Assembly: GCA_013398175.1 (NCBI GenBank)
Contig: VZRZ01006832.1
Coordinates: 338,778-402,777 of the forward strand
Direction of reading: 5' to 3'
DNA length: 64,000 nucleotides
Origin: Climacteris rufus
Taxonomy: Eukaryota; Chordata; Aves; Passeriformes; Climacteridae
Part shown: positions 10,101-21,500 of the stretch, piece by piece
How the letters are laid out: the number at the start of each line of letters is the position of its first letter
How positions within the stretch are numbered: position 1 is the first letter of the stretch
Notes under the pieces: generated by a model
Told to the model about the DNA's origin: nothing
The model's input: only the letters and a program-made list of their open reading frames with translations
The model's database searches: none
Position numbers and translations under genes: made by a program

Positions 10101-13100
10101 TTTGCCATTTATGGAAGGATTACTAGGTAGAGACGTGGATAGTTTTTCCTCTTTTTCTGCTTCCTGCACTAGCAATTGTAGTTTTTTGGTAGGCAAACCA
10201 TGAAGCCCTTCATTTCTTTAATTCTTGCAGTTTTTTACAGATTCCTTATTGCTTTTCATTACCATGGCCAGTCACACCTGATGTTCAAGACTTTTCCGCT
10301 TACCAGGTTTAGAAACACCTTGATTCTTTCATCAAGGGTTTTACTTTAGATCTGTACTTATGCATCCTCTTAAAAGAACTATATTTAAGTTACTGTTTCA
10401 CCACATTGTTATGTTGGAGCACAGCAACTTTAGGCTCTTACAGTGATTTTATAATACCTAAAACATTGTGTGTGATAGTATTATTTTAGGTTTTGTCTAG
10501 TAGAGTACATTTCATAATATCATAGAATCATAGAATGCTTTGAGTTGGAAGGGACTTTAAAGATCATCTAGTTTCAACCCCCTTCCTTGGGCAGGGACAC
10601 TTTCCACCATGCCAGATTGCTCAGGACCCCATCCAACCTGGCCTTGAACACTTCCAGATACTCTGGAATTGCAGCTACACTGGAACTGAACTATTAAAAA
10701 ACATCTACAGCTATTCCATTGCTGAGTCTTCTTACGAATTTCTTTCTTTATACGTGCTTAGAAAACTAGGTAACTCTGCTTAGGCAGAAGTCATAATACA
10801 AAGATCTGCTTGTAGAATTCTTCACAAATCGTACTACTGTAACAAATATGGGCTAGAGGGAAAGTGAGTAATTTCAAATATTGTGGAACATAATTTTAAA
10901 AACCTACCCTCAATGCATATAAGAAAAATTTTAAAGTTGCTTCCTAATTCCAAAGCCAGTAAGTTCTAACTAGTGTAGCACAAATTACTGTATGCCAGTT
11001 TCTCTTACCAGTCACTTTTTCATTGGATACTAGTTGATTAATCACTTAGAATAGCAATAATTCTAACACTGATAAATTAAGTCTGTTAGCATTCAGCACC
11101 TCTCTGTGTAAATTGCTTCCTACACTCCTTTTAGTCTGCTTTTGCCCACCTTTTTCCAGTTTGGTGACAGATTTTTTTGAATATGAGGTTTCTGGAATGC
11201 ATGGTAAGCATCTCTTCATCACTATATAGAGAAGATTGACACATTTATCTCAGAGGTGCACAGCAAAAGGACAGGGGCAATGGGAACAAGCTGCAACTAG
11301 TGAAATTTCAATTAGATAATAGGAAGAAAATCACACAGTGAGAGTGGTCAGACTTTGGAATGAGCTCTTCTGAAAATTTGTGGAATCTGCGTCTTTGGGA
11401 TGTTCAAGATTGACTGAATCCGATTTGGAGCAACATGATGCACCTTTATAGTTAGGTTCAGCTTTAAAATTCCCCCTGCTTTGAGAATGATTTTGGACCA
11501 CATGACACCAGAGGTCCTTCCTGACCTTCCTTACTCTGTGTTCAGGAAAATCAGGCTATCCTACAAATATCAATTTTCTGGCCTCTTTGTTCCAATTAGC
11601 TTTTTTGCCAATGATTACTTCTTTTGATGTCAGACCTGGATGAGAATTATCCCTCTGCAGACTGACCAGCTCAAAACAGGAGGGCAATGCTGCAAAACAG
11701 GGTTAGTTATTGTGTCCCTGACTGATCAGTATTTTCTGAAATGGCACAGAAATTCCAGGAGGTATATTCTATAGTTACAGGGATGCAGCAGTAGAAAGGT
11801 TCCAACTTCTCTTTCCCAGGCTGAACAACCCCAACTCTCTCTAATCACCCTCAGAACTGGAGGAGCAAGCATAGGAATGAGCTGGGGCACTGATAGCCAT
11901 TGAGTGATGTTAGCATGTGTCCATAATAGGATGGCTGTTGTGTTAGCTGTCCTACAAGTTGTGGTCATTTACATTTGAGGAAGATTCAGGTCCTGCTTCC
12001 TTGGCCCCTTTGTAATACTACTGGATGTTGAAGATTTTCTTGTGTGTGGAGAACATGCAAATTTTGAGGAAAATGCACAGGTTGAAATTCAGACTCAGTT
12101 TTATGAACATAGTTGGAGTAGTTCCATATGTTCCCAGGGAAGGCACAAAAAAATCCTTTAAAAAGAAGACTTCTGCCTTGTTTGATACTGTCTGGCTTTG
12201 ACTCAGCAAGGATGATCCCAAATGATGAATATATAGCAGTAATGCTTGCTATATTTTATCCCAGTCCCATTCAGAATCTCTCTCTCATAGGTTACTCTTG
12301 ACATTTCTTAAACAAATCTTTCAGTCTAGTAGAAAGAGTGTTTAGTACATAAAAGGAGGATACAGTACAGGATAAAGGATTAGCTGATCGTGACCTGAAT
12401 GTTGGTTTGTGAAGCAGACATTTCTAGTACAATGAACTGTCCTAACTACTTTTGCGTTCCAATTTGAGACGCTATACTGCTGCCAAAAGCCAGTACTGCT
12501 GATTTAAACTCACCTTTTTCTCCCCAGGGCAGATACCCTTTCATGTCTGTCTATATACAACAGTGTGGCTGTGTCTATATACAACAGTGTGGCAAAAGAT
12601 GTTTGGTCGTTTCTATTTTGGAGTAAAATGGTTCTGATGAAATCAAATAAGTTGCAGTTGGTAATTTTGGGGCTGAAGTTTTAAGTTTTTTATTAAAAAA
12701 TTATTAGCTGTGTATGACAGGAATGATGTGTTTCTTCTGTGACTAATTTTTATGTTTTATTTTTCATGTTTTTCTAGACAGAAAGAATTTACTTTCAAGT
12801 ATTTTTACCAAAGGGAAACAAAGAGAAAAGCAAATCCATGTTCTTTTGCAGTAAGTGGAGTATTGGCAAAGTAGTAGATTTTGCAGCTTCCTTAGCAAGC
12901 CTTAAAAATGACAACAACAAATCAACCTCTCAGGTAAGTCAGCAATAACAAGTATTTTCCAGGTTGGTGCATTTTGGTTTTAGTTTTTTTTTAGCCTTTT
13001 TTCCCTCTCCCACTCCACTTCTTTCATCTCAGATAGACAAATATTGATGTTAATTTCTGTGCTATTTGTCTTACAGAAATTGAGATTATGCCACACTGCC

Positions 13101-13247
13101 TCTGGAGAAGCCCTGCCATTTGAACACACACTGGAAGCATGGCTATCTGATAAAGACTATCCACTGTACAATGGTGGAAATATAATTCTGGAGTATCTTG
13201 ATAACAATGTTCTATTTATAGAGGATACAGAGTCCTACTTTAGTTAG
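3983..13247 (+). CDS. ZFAND1: ZFAND1, AN1-type zinc finger protein 1, complete (8 exons, 269 aa)
   Basis: Coding exons: 3983-4037, 5051-5093, 6350-6389, 6746-6873, 6959-7050, 7859-7983, 12778-12933 and 13077-13247. They total 810 nt with continuous phase. The product closely resembles the mammalian protein of 268 residues. The first AN1 finger uses C10, C15, C25, C28, C33, H36, H42 and C44. The second uses C64, C69, C79, C82, C87, H90, H96 and C98. A Lys-rich linker follows (KSKKRKGAKNSE), then a C-terminal ubiquitin-like half containing IYFQVFLPKG, GEALPFEHTLEAW and YNGGNIILEYL. In the known family the protein binds p97/VCP and the 26S proteasome and helps clear arsenite-induced stress granules. 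All introns are GT-AG except intron 5 (7051-7858), which starts with GC. Intron 4 is only 85 bp, while intron 6 is 4.8 kb and repeat-laden. No frameshift or missing ligand was seen. Confidence 0.96.
4038..5050 (+). other. ZFAND1: ZFAND1 intron 1
   Basis: A canonical intron (gtaagg to tttgtttcag). Its first 70 bases or so are still CpG-island sequence. I saw no repeat and no other coding signal. Confidence 0.8.
5094..6349 (+). other. ZFAND1: ZFAND1 intron 2, largely a CR1 copy
   Basis: The donor gtaagt at 5094-5099 is followed directly by a minus-strand CR1 copy up to about 5830. The remaining 520 bases are unremarkable AT-rich sequence ending in ccacaaag. Confidence 0.8.
5100..5830 (-). repeat. 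CR1 LINE fragment including the end of the reverse transcriptase
   Basis: The 3' tail (catagaatcgtagag on the plus strand) begins about six bases after the ZFAND1 exon 2 boundary. The 3' UTR-like part runs to about 5480. Upstream in the element, on the minus strand at 5826-5470, a translated stretch resembles the CR1 reverse-transcriptase palm. It shows a FSKAFDTV-like block, then WLMVWAQRV, SGALQGS, LFNIFIN and NNTKL. The normal catalytic ADD-type motif reads ANN, so the copy is dead. This is the longest CR1 fragment in the window. Confidence 0.9.
7051..7858 (+). other. ZFAND1: ZFAND1 intron 5, a GC-AG intron
   Basis: Exon 5 ends ...ATTATAG and the intron begins gcaagt. The acceptor is cttctcag at 7851-7858. 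The GC donor is required for the reading frame: using the next GT (7055) would create a stop within a few codons of exon 6. No repeat was seen inside. Confidence 0.85.
8250..9060 (-). repeat. Possible ERV 3' LTR or pol-end remnant (weak)
   Basis: On the minus strand an AATAAAGCTTTAATAC sequence (signal at 8332-8327) resembles the polyadenylation end of a retroviral R region. It lies downstream of the integrase remnant, as a 3' LTR would. Clear LTR termini and flanking duplications were not found, so the boundaries are approximate. Confidence 0.35.
9320..9860 (-). pseudogene. ERVL-like endogenous retrovirus integrase remnant (pol), decayed
   Basis: Read on the minus strand, fragments in more than one frame match a retroviral integrase core of ERVL type. 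One segment contains a TGV-type block (an ERVL core feature), then FACSKAD and QSDNGIH; the plus-strand bases for SDNGIH lie at about 9448-9466. An in-frame TAA follows immediately at 9447-9445. Further along come EVAWVFHLSYRSQSNG and KTWNGLL (around 9357-9330). The position of the third catalytic acidic residue (Glu in active enzymes) is Lys here. Stops and shifts separate the pieces, so no functional protein is possible. Upstream minus-strand sequence to about 10200 (an open frame of 80 codons at 10196-9954, rich in Lys and Glu) may be more of the same element but is unassigned. Confidence 0.7.
10519..10690 (-). repeat. CR1 LINE 3' end
   Basis: It starts catagaatcatagaatgctt and continues with gttggaagggactttaaagatcatc and gggcagggacactttccacc, a CR1 3' end in minus orientation about 170 bases long, inside ZFAND1 intron 6. 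Confidence 0.92.
11236..11560 (+). repeat. Old CR1 LINE fragment
   Basis: The sequence reads ggacaggggcaatgggaac, then aggaagaaaatcacacagtgag, ggatgttcaagattgac and gaggtccttcctgacctt. This is the CR1 3' region in plus orientation, diverged and lacking a clear terminal repeat tail, so probably an older subfamily. Confidence 0.75.
11795..11850 (-). repeat. CR1 scrap
   Basis: The segment tttcccaggctgaacaaccc plus the following caactctctc is the reverse complement of the CR1 motif normally read as GAGCTGGGGTTGTTCAGCCTGG. Only about 55 bases are recognisable. Confidence 0.5.
12548..12593. repeat. Two-copy tandem duplication, 24-bp period
   Basis: The 22 bases from 12548 to 12569 (tgtctatatacaacagtgtg + gc) recur perfectly at 12572-12593 with two bases between the copies. 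It lies in ZFAND1 intron 6, about 180 bases upstream of exon 7. Confidence 0.9.
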
Positions 13248-13580
13248 TCAGTAAATTACCACAGGAAAAAAAAAAAAAGCCAAGACTTTTTAGAAGCATG
13301 GTATTCAAGCAAGTCCAGTTTTCTTTTAAAATCACTCGTATGCCAGAATCTGTCTTCCATTGCAAAGACACAAATTCCATCAATTTCTGAGTTGCTTGAC
13401 TGACAAGACGACCTATGTCCTGAAAGGAGAATTGTCATAACTAATTTACAGATATTCTATAATAATTTCTTGCTCTATTGAGCTGTGTAATATCAATATT
13501 TTTTCTCTAATTTTGTATTTATTTTTGTGTAAGTGGTGGGGACAGTATATATTAATAAATATGGAAAATGTGAACTCGCA
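13248..13580 (+). other. ZFAND1: ZFAND1 3' UTR with polyadenylation signal
   Basis: After the TAG at 13245-13247 the transcript most likely continues through AT-rich sequence to an AATAAA at 13554-13559. A GT-rich stretch (tgtgaactcgcagtgtgtcag) lies just beyond it, typical of a cleavage site. The end at about 13580 is inferred. Confidence 0.6.
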
Positions 13581-16500
13581 GTGTGTCAGTTTTCTGAGGG
13601 AAAGAAATATATGCTATTGCAGCATCTTTTCTACATCTACAAGAACAAATCTCATGGACTTTGGAAACCAGCACTGTCCGTGTACCAGGTCCACATTTTC
13701 TTCTCGTAACGGTTTAATGATGTTTAGGAGGAAAGTTTTATGAAGCAAAAGTAAATTCACACAGATGTCTTCCTTGTGTTTGTAAATCTCATTTTGTGAT
13801 TGGGAGAGGATAAATATGAACTTGAAATTATTCTTATCTAATTCCTGTGCAAAAGAAGAAGAAATATGGTAAGAGAGGAAGATACCCAGTTCAACTAGAA
13901 GCATAGGATTGAACAGCTTGCAGTTTCATCTGGGCATTTCTAATCCTTAGTTATATAAATCCCTGTTGTTTCCTCTCAGCAGTGTGCAAGGTGTACTTAC
14001 TAAGTTTTAAAGTGGTTGTGTATGGTGATTGTACATAAAGAAGTTATACCTATAGGTGCACAAGTATGTCCTATACCATGGATGGCTTTCTCAATTTTGG
14101 GTGTCTTTCTTGGTGCTCATTAGGAAAGGAGTTTATAGTATCATTGGTTGGTGTACTCCAGAATTTGGATGTCTTTCAAAGCTAGACTGAAAATAGCAAG
14201 GAAGAAACAAGATTAGGTTTATCACAGTTACAGCTGTTTTGAATTACTGAAACATAAATCCACAAATATTAGGGCCAGCACTCTCCTAACCATGATGTGT
14301 AACAAAGGAGCCTTGCTTTATCTGTCTGAACAGGCCTGTTACAACCTAAACTCATCCTGCAGTGGCCTTCCTCTCTCTATTTAAGCTAGAGGAGCAGAAC
14401 CCTTTCAAGACTAATCTTTCCAATTTGTTTTTACCTGTTGACAGTTACTCAGCCAAGGGAATTGGGAAGAGCTGGAAAGGCAGTGGATGAAGGGATGTGA
14501 GCAGAGCAGTAGAAGGCACAAGCCTAAGCTTCGTTTGCAAAGCTGTGGTGTGTTTCTGCTGCTCTGTGGTGCTGTGCAGTGTGAATGAACTACAGAAGCA
14601 AACCTATTCATCAGATACTAAACAGGCTTAGCAAGATTTTCAGCTGCCCCAGGGAAGGTGTGATCCAGTGCTTCCAACACGACCTCGTGGCTTGTGATTA
14701 GAGCACAGTGTTCAGACCAATGGAGAGAAATCTGTTTCCCAGAGCCTGACTCACTGCTGGATCAGTGTGACCTTCAAATAAGTTTGAAAAGGGAAGAGCT
14801 ACCCTCCTTTTTCAGAAAATGGGACTTTTTTTTTTAGGCAACTACCTACAGCTTGCAACACCCTGCAAACTGTTCTCATGTTTGCAGGGGTGTTCCAGAT
14901 CTATGTGCACCGTAACTGAACCTACCCAGTAATGTCCGTAAGTGTAACTGGGTCCCAGGGAGACTGAATATCTACATTGTTAAAAAAAGTTGTGGTTCAT
15001 TTGTACCAGTTTGAAGACAGACATGCATAGCATAACCCTTCTAGGCACAGCTGCAATTAAAAAAAAAAATCACAGTGTAAGAAGAGTGTACCTGGCATCT
15101 TCTTCAAAGGTACTCTCCATTGGCAGAACAGTCATGTGGTCTTGTTCAAGTAGCTGTAAAGTGTCAGAGTTTTCAGTCCTGCTGAGTAATAGTTCCTTTG
15201 TAACAACTTAGGAATATCTGTAGGATCACTATGTACTGATTTGACTTGCATAAAACCCTAAAAAGATCTCAGGAAGCCCGTCACTGTTGTTTCTTATTTT
15301 GCTTTACAGTACTTTTTACTGTAGTTTTAACATGACAGGTATGGATAAATTATTTTACTGGATGTGGTGCGGATGTCACACCAAGGAAGGTGTTTCTGGT
15401 TCCCATGAAGAAAAGGGTTTTTTCAGTGGCTGGATATTTTGGAAATCTGGCAGCAGAAAGAATAGGAGCATCTTTCTACTTACCCCCACCTGTCCCTCCA
15501 GTTGTTATCTTCCTCTCCAGTACAAGACGAACAGTTCCCTTTTTCATTGTTATTTATTTTCCTTCCTTTCCACTGCAATTGTCTATTCATCTTTGTTTTT
15601 ATCTCGGGGTGCTGTGGTACAGAATATGCAGTTAAGAGGCCAACCAGCATTGTGGGACCAGTGATAAGAGCCCTAAACAGAACTTGTTCCCCACACTGTT
15701 GCTGCAAAAGCAACAGTGGAAAAACCTGCTATGCAACAGAGTATTTTTTTTTCTTTTTTTTAGCAGAAAAATCCTCATTCTCTACTTAAACCCTTTCTCC
15801 TGCCCCTGATTTTTCTGCCATAGCAGTTGCAGCCAAAATAATTAAAATAACTTTTTTTTTTTTGTGAGTAAACAGAAGATAGACTTGGGATACAGGAAGT
15901 AAATCTCTGGGGAGACCTCAAATGCTTTACCAGAGTGGTTGCTTTCATCAATCGCCAGTAATTGCTAAGGGCTATCAGCCTGTAAATGACAGTACAAACA
16001 CGGCAAGTCACAGTTGATAAGACTCCAAAAAGTTTTCACATTCATCTTATTCCAGGAATGTGTTTGCGATTGTACACAGAAGCTCATTCCATGTAGTTTT
16101 CAGAAACTGAGAAGCAAAACCAAAGTAAGCAAGTCTGACAGATACATAATTGAGGAGAGGTGAAAACTCCACCCTAAGCAATTATACTAGGAACAAAAGC
16201 AGAAACTTTCCCAGACCTTCAATATCTTGCCTAGGCTACAGTTGCTCTCATTTTACCTGTTTAGACTCAAACATATCTCTAGTTAGCATATATTTTTGTT
16301 TATTTTTTTCTAAAACTGATTATCTTAGCACATTTTCATAGAGAATGTTCAATAACTGCATTTGGAAAAAAAAAAAGTAAACACTTTGGAAAAGTCATTT
16401 GACATTTGAAACCACTGTTAATTTTACAGGCCTGTGTTTAGGAGGTACCAAACTGTTTCACTTTAAAGTTAATAAGTAAAGCTTTAAACTCACTTCTAGT

Positions 16501-17957
16501 AGAAGCAAAGAAAATGTATGCAAAATTACACAGGCAAGAAGAGGAATTTATCAAAAGAAATACTTCCTGATTTTATAATAAAATGTTTACAGACAAACTA
16601 CTAAAACAAGTGAATATCAAGCTTTTTGGTTGTTCTAGCTGTAAAGTAATTTTAGAGAATGCACAAGGTCAATGCTTTGCAAACATTTTATGAGATGCTT
16701 GTGGTAGCAGCTCCTGGCCTTGCTCCAGTTCAAACAGTGCTACAAAGTTGCCTGGTGTATGTTGTAATATACGAAAGACAATTTGGAAAGGGTTGCATTA
16801 ACACCACAAACTCAGTTCTGCTCAGATATGATGTGTTAGATCAGCTGGGCAATGCTGTAGCAAATGAGAAATAATATATTACACTAAGAAAGCAGGCAGT
16901 AATCTCTTTTATTTTCACCATTTTCTGTTTCTGTGTCTGTTTTAGAAAAGTATGCACCCTGGAGTGTGATCAGTCTGGTTTGAAGCCTTTTTATCAATAG
17001 ATTGTTTCTGTTCATCCAGCTTAGCAGGTGACACATGAAAAAACACCTCCTTGCAGCTCAGTTCTCCTCATAGTAGCCTAGTACACAAAATACAAAATTT
17101 CGTTTCAGCTGAAATAGAAATTGCGTTTTGGATTAGGGAAATTCTTCTGCTTGCTAGGAGAGAACTTCAGGCATTCCTCTTTGGTTTACTTCTGCTGATT
17201 TTAGGGTGAATGCAGAATTTGAAATCTCCTGTCAAACCCTTGCTGTAATGTTAAATACACTATTCACAGCATCAAAGAAGCCATTTTTCATAACACATTT
17301 TTAACATAACATTTTTCATTGTGCAGTTCTATACAGGTTGTACTGAGGCTTGTTTGGCTGCTTGCCTCAACGAACACTGAATCTGAGCCAAAGTGCCTCT
17401 TTCCATTGGCAGTATACGCTTTCAGTGTAACCTTGCAAAGAACAACTTGAAATATTAAGAAAAACACAACTTACTCTTTAATGACTGTGAATACTTTAAA
17501 AAGGCGGCTTATTCCTGTTTATTAGATGGGAGGGAGAAAACGTGAAATGGCACAGTCACTTGTCCCACACAACACGATCAGTGGGACTGGAAACTGACTC
17601 TTCCCTGATGTGGAAAGGACAAAACTTACCCCCTTTGGCCTAGCTGTGGGTTGGATTGACATTGGGGAAATGGGGTAAGGCTGCTTCTTTTGGCGTGCCT
17701 AAAGCAAACAACAACCTTTATCCTGTTTATCCAGATCATCGTTTTACACAGGACATTAAGTTACATCAGTTGCAATTTGTGAGGACAACACCTCAGTGCT
17801 TTACTTGATGACACTTGGATCAAAAGACCACAGGAAAAAAAAAATAAACTCGTATCAGTCAGGCTTGGAAAGTTTTATTCCTCTGTATGATTTTAATTAA
17901 TATTAAAAATGCATCAGTTGAACTGCAAACTACTTTCCAAAATCTTTCAACACCATG
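13581..17957. other. ZFAND1-IMPA1 intergenic region
   Basis: In mammals the single-exon SLC10A5 gene lies between these two genes. I looked for its sodium/bile-acid-transporter motifs (Gly-rich CPGGGGG-type block, multiple membrane helices) and did not recognise them on either strand. The open frames at 15287-15789 and 16659-16874 are short, overlapping and without homology known to me. No CR1 or LTR was recognised here. Confidence 0.5.
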
Positions 17958-18162
17958 AACTCACCCTCCGTGAGGGTGGTGGGGCACCTGCGAAGGTTTC
18001 CCAGAGCTGCTGTGCATGCCCCACTCCTGGAAGCGTCCAAGGCCAGGCTGGATGGCTCTCCGAGCAACCTGGTCTAGTGGCAGGTGTCCCTGCCCATGGC
18101 AGCGGGAGTGGTAATGACCTTTAAAGCCCTTTCCAACCCAAACCGTCCTGTGATTCTATTAT
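17958..18162 (+). repeat. CR1 LINE 3' end at the edge of the IMPA1 promoter
   Basis: The sequence gtgagggtggtggggcacctg continues through ggaagcgtccaaggccaggctgg and aacctggtctagtgg to ccaacccaaaccgtcctgtg and attctatt. This is a CR1 3' terminus in plus orientation, ending about 140 bases before the GC-rich gap of the IMPA1 promoter. Confidence 0.93.
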
Positions 18163-18164
18163 AA

Positions 18165-18572
18165 ACTCCAACCGCGTGCTCCAGGGGAGAATATCTACGG
18201 TATCTCCGCCCTCCCACGTCCAATTATTAACAAGAACTCGACATCAACGTCTAATTTCAACACTTCCGCTGTACATTTTGACAGCGGCGGCGCCGGCCCG
18301 GNNNNNNNNNNNNNNNNNNNNNNNNNNNNNNGCCCCCCAGCCGCCATTTCGGGTGGCGTGAGGGGCTGCGCCGCCCTGACTGCGCTCCGGACGCGTAGCC
18401 CCGGGGCGGGGCGTTCGCTCAGGGCATTTCCTCGTTTCAACAGCATTTAGGAATAAGCCAGTTGGAGCCGAGAATAAGCCAGGTGAAGCCGAAAGCTTCG
18501 AATTTGTAAAAAAAAAAAAAAAAAAAAANAAAAGCCATAATAATCTTTTGCGTTAATTTCTCCTCTTGCTAG
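18165..18572 (+). promoter_or_regulatory. IMPA1: IMPA1 CpG-island promoter and 5' UTR region
   Basis: GC-rich sequence around a 30-base N gap (18302-18331) includes ccgccatttcgggtgg (YY1-type CCGCCATTT at 18341-18349) and cggggcggggcg (GC box) near 18400. Downstream come a 21-bp imperfect tandem duplication (18452-18493) and an A-run of about 27 bases containing one N (18507-18533). Mammalian IMPA1 has a non-coding first exon. Here a pyrimidine-rich cttgctag at 18565-18572 could be the acceptor of the first coding exon, but the upstream donor is not certain. Confidence 0.6.
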
Positions 18573-18586
18573 GCTCCTCGGAAAAG

Positions 18587-21500
18587 ATGGCAGATCCCTG
18601 GCAAGAATGTATGGATTATGCAGTTGGTTTAGCAAGGAAAGCTGGGGAGGTATGTATAAGATCTTTCTAAATAATAACATTATCTGTTGAGTCTCATACA
18701 TATATATATATATAGCTTTTGAAGGAGGTTGGTGTTGATGTTGACATTTCTTCTGAAGAGTGCTTTGTCAAAAACCTAAATGGACAGAATAGTTTGTGAT
18801 GTTCAAGTGGAAGATTAGTGTCTTTTATGTTTGCAACTTGGTTAATTTAAGAAAACAACTTTGCCATTTTCTTTGGGCTACAGTCTGATTAAAGATGAAG
18901 GAGTAACTTTTATTCCTTGAATTTGACGTAAAAAATAAAATAAAATTCAGAATTGTGGTTAACAAAGAGTATCTCAGTTTCCTCCCTTGAACTGCTTCTG
19001 TCTATGTTATTATTTTACCACCTGAAAGCTGGTGACAGTCTTTCTTGAGAACACCTCAGTCAGTTTTATGCAGTGGTTTGTTGTTGGCACACAATACCAT
19101 ATTGTGCCCTTTCCAGCCCTGGAAGTGTCCAAGGCCAGGTTGGGTGGAGCTCTGAGTCTGCTCTGGTGAAAGGTGTCCCTGCCCATGGCAGGGGGCTTGG
19201 CACTAGATTGTCTTTAAGGCCCCTTCCAACACAGGCCATTCTATGTTTGTTTCTCTTCATGAAGACTGCTTTGCTTCTGTAAATAAGAAGCATCCCTTAC
19301 AATGGTAATATTTTTCCCATTTGAGATTGAAGATGGCTTAGAACAAGAAAGAGTTTATACATCTTGGCAAAGCCTCAGCACAAGTTGTTACCAAATCAGT
19401 TCAGTTCTTGGTAGTTCTGCTTGGTACATTTGAAGGCTGTGGCAGCCAGACAAGATGGCACATGTACTAATTCTGTCCCCTGGAGCTGCAGAATCTATGG
19501 AACATTGTCTCTGCAACGACCTCATTAAAGTCTTCCCTCAGAGAATCTGAGTTAGAGTAAAGTAATTCTGTAGACTGGGAGGCATGGATTCTTCCTTAGG
19601 CTGATTCTGATAGCTTCAAGATGATAAATGCAGGGTCTGGCTAAAAATAGCTGACTTGAGCTCAGTGTTAGGTGTTTTATTTAACTCTGGTATTTAAATT
19701 TGTAAGTCTAAAACTTGTCCTAAAAAAGTGGACCCCAGTTTCGTCTATCAGGGGATCTTGCAGTAGTACTTGGATTTAAGGCCATGTAAAACTTTGTACT
19801 GAATAGGGACTGGAGATGCAAGGCTAAGTCCCAGCTCCTGCAGTTAAATCCAGATTTTGTCACTGTCTGGGTTTATGTTTAGTACATGCAGTATAGAAAA
19901 TTACTAAAAATTATGCTCAGTTTTTTGGGAGAAAATAATATTTTCCATACTGTTAACAGCGAAAGATTTTTTCTTTTTCTTTTTTTTTTACAGATAATCC
20001 GTGGAGCACTCAAAGAAGAAATATCTGTTATGACTAAGAGTTCACCTGTAGATCTAGTGACAGAAACTGATCAAAAAGTAGAAAACTTCATTATTTCTTT
20101 GATAAAAGAAAAGTACCCTTCTCACAGGTATGGCATCTTACCAGTATGCTTTTGACAGAAGGAAAATGGAAAGTTTATAATTTTGCTTGGTACAATTTCA
20201 TTACAGTTGGCATGCTTGGAAGCTGTAGCATTCTCCTTTACCTTCAATAAATTATTTTAGAGTAGTAGTAAGTTGAAGTTTTGCCCAGGGCTGTAGCACC
20301 AAAACAAGGTGTCCCCAGGTGTACTGACATGAGACAAGACTTAGGGTGAAAGTCACTTTCAGTTGAGCCAGCTGGTTATTGTTTTGGAAAATCAAAGGTG
20401 GGCCCAGGAGACCTGGAACACAATTTTCTTGTCTGCTTTTGAAACAAGTGTGCCTTTACTGTCTGTGTTGGATGGGTCTCATGGAGCTGAAAGTGCCTTT
20501 GGCAAATCTCATACAGTTTGACAGCATCAAACATCCTTAAAAGAAGACAGGATCTTCTTGTTCTGCATGAGGGAAAGACTGTCATGAAAAATATTGGTTT
20601 TCTTCATCACTTTTCCCTTTTTTCCCTGTCCCTGCCCCTGCCACTCCTCCATACCCCTGTCCCCCATCTCCCAAAAAATGCATTCTTGAAGGGTGATCTT
20701 GTCTTTTACTTGCATGGGTCTGTTTTTACCATTTTGACATAATGGCTCAAGTTTAATACAGTTTCCTTAAAGCCAGTTTGCTATTTTTTTCTTTCATTTT
20801 CTTGGATGTTTTGTTGTTGTAACTGTATATGTGAAATGTGAGAAATCTATGTATAACTGGAACAACTGAGGAGGTGCAAGAGTTCAGTAACCAAATTAGC
20901 ATAAGCATACAGATTTGTGGAATGACCTTGAAATAACAGTTTCTGTGACACTGAGAAGCATTTTACAATATTTTAGCTTCTTTATAATTTAGGTAACCGA
21001 TGTCACATTAGACATTATGGTGTTGAACTTGTCCTTCTAATGAATTACTCATCCACCTAAATTATTACTCAGTCTCTCTCTTCTCTTTCTGAAGGTCTTC
21101 TGCTTTTTGGAAACATGCTGTTTCTTTCTGATTAGTCATCTTTGCTTCTGTAGTTAACCATAAAACACCTAATCAATATTAAAGGGACCATATTTGTTTC
21201 CTCTCAGCAGTTCTCATTTTATATGTTTGTGAAAGAAAGCATGTGTTTGATGCAAACTTTTCGTAGGTTGAGTAATGTGTGATAAATTGTGACAACCTGC
21301 AAAAGGCCTCGAAGAGAATTCCACCCCCTAAGGCTCATTCTAATAATTCTGCAGTCGAAAACGAGTACTTGCATGAGCAGCAAAAATTGTGAAATTTGGG
21401 TTCCTTTGGCACTGTGCCTTCTGTGTCCCTGGAGTTTAGTAGTGTGGTTGAGCATGCGCTCTTCTGTCTTCTTCAGGAACTGTGGTTTGGATTTCATCCC

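Larger units (their letters stand above)
7984..12777 (+). other. ZFAND1: ZFAND1 intron 6, repeat-rich
   Basis: A 4.8 kb GT-AG intron. It contains a minus-strand ERVL-like remnant (about 8250-10200), CR1 copies at 10519-10690 and 11236-11560, a scrap near 11795-11850, and a 24-bp-period duplication at 12548-12593. No alternative exon was identified. Confidence 0.75.

Noticed and set aside
15287..15789. Hydrophobic overlapping ORFs as a possible SLC10A5
   Set aside because: They switch frame, are short, and lack the transporter motifs; no recognisable similarity.
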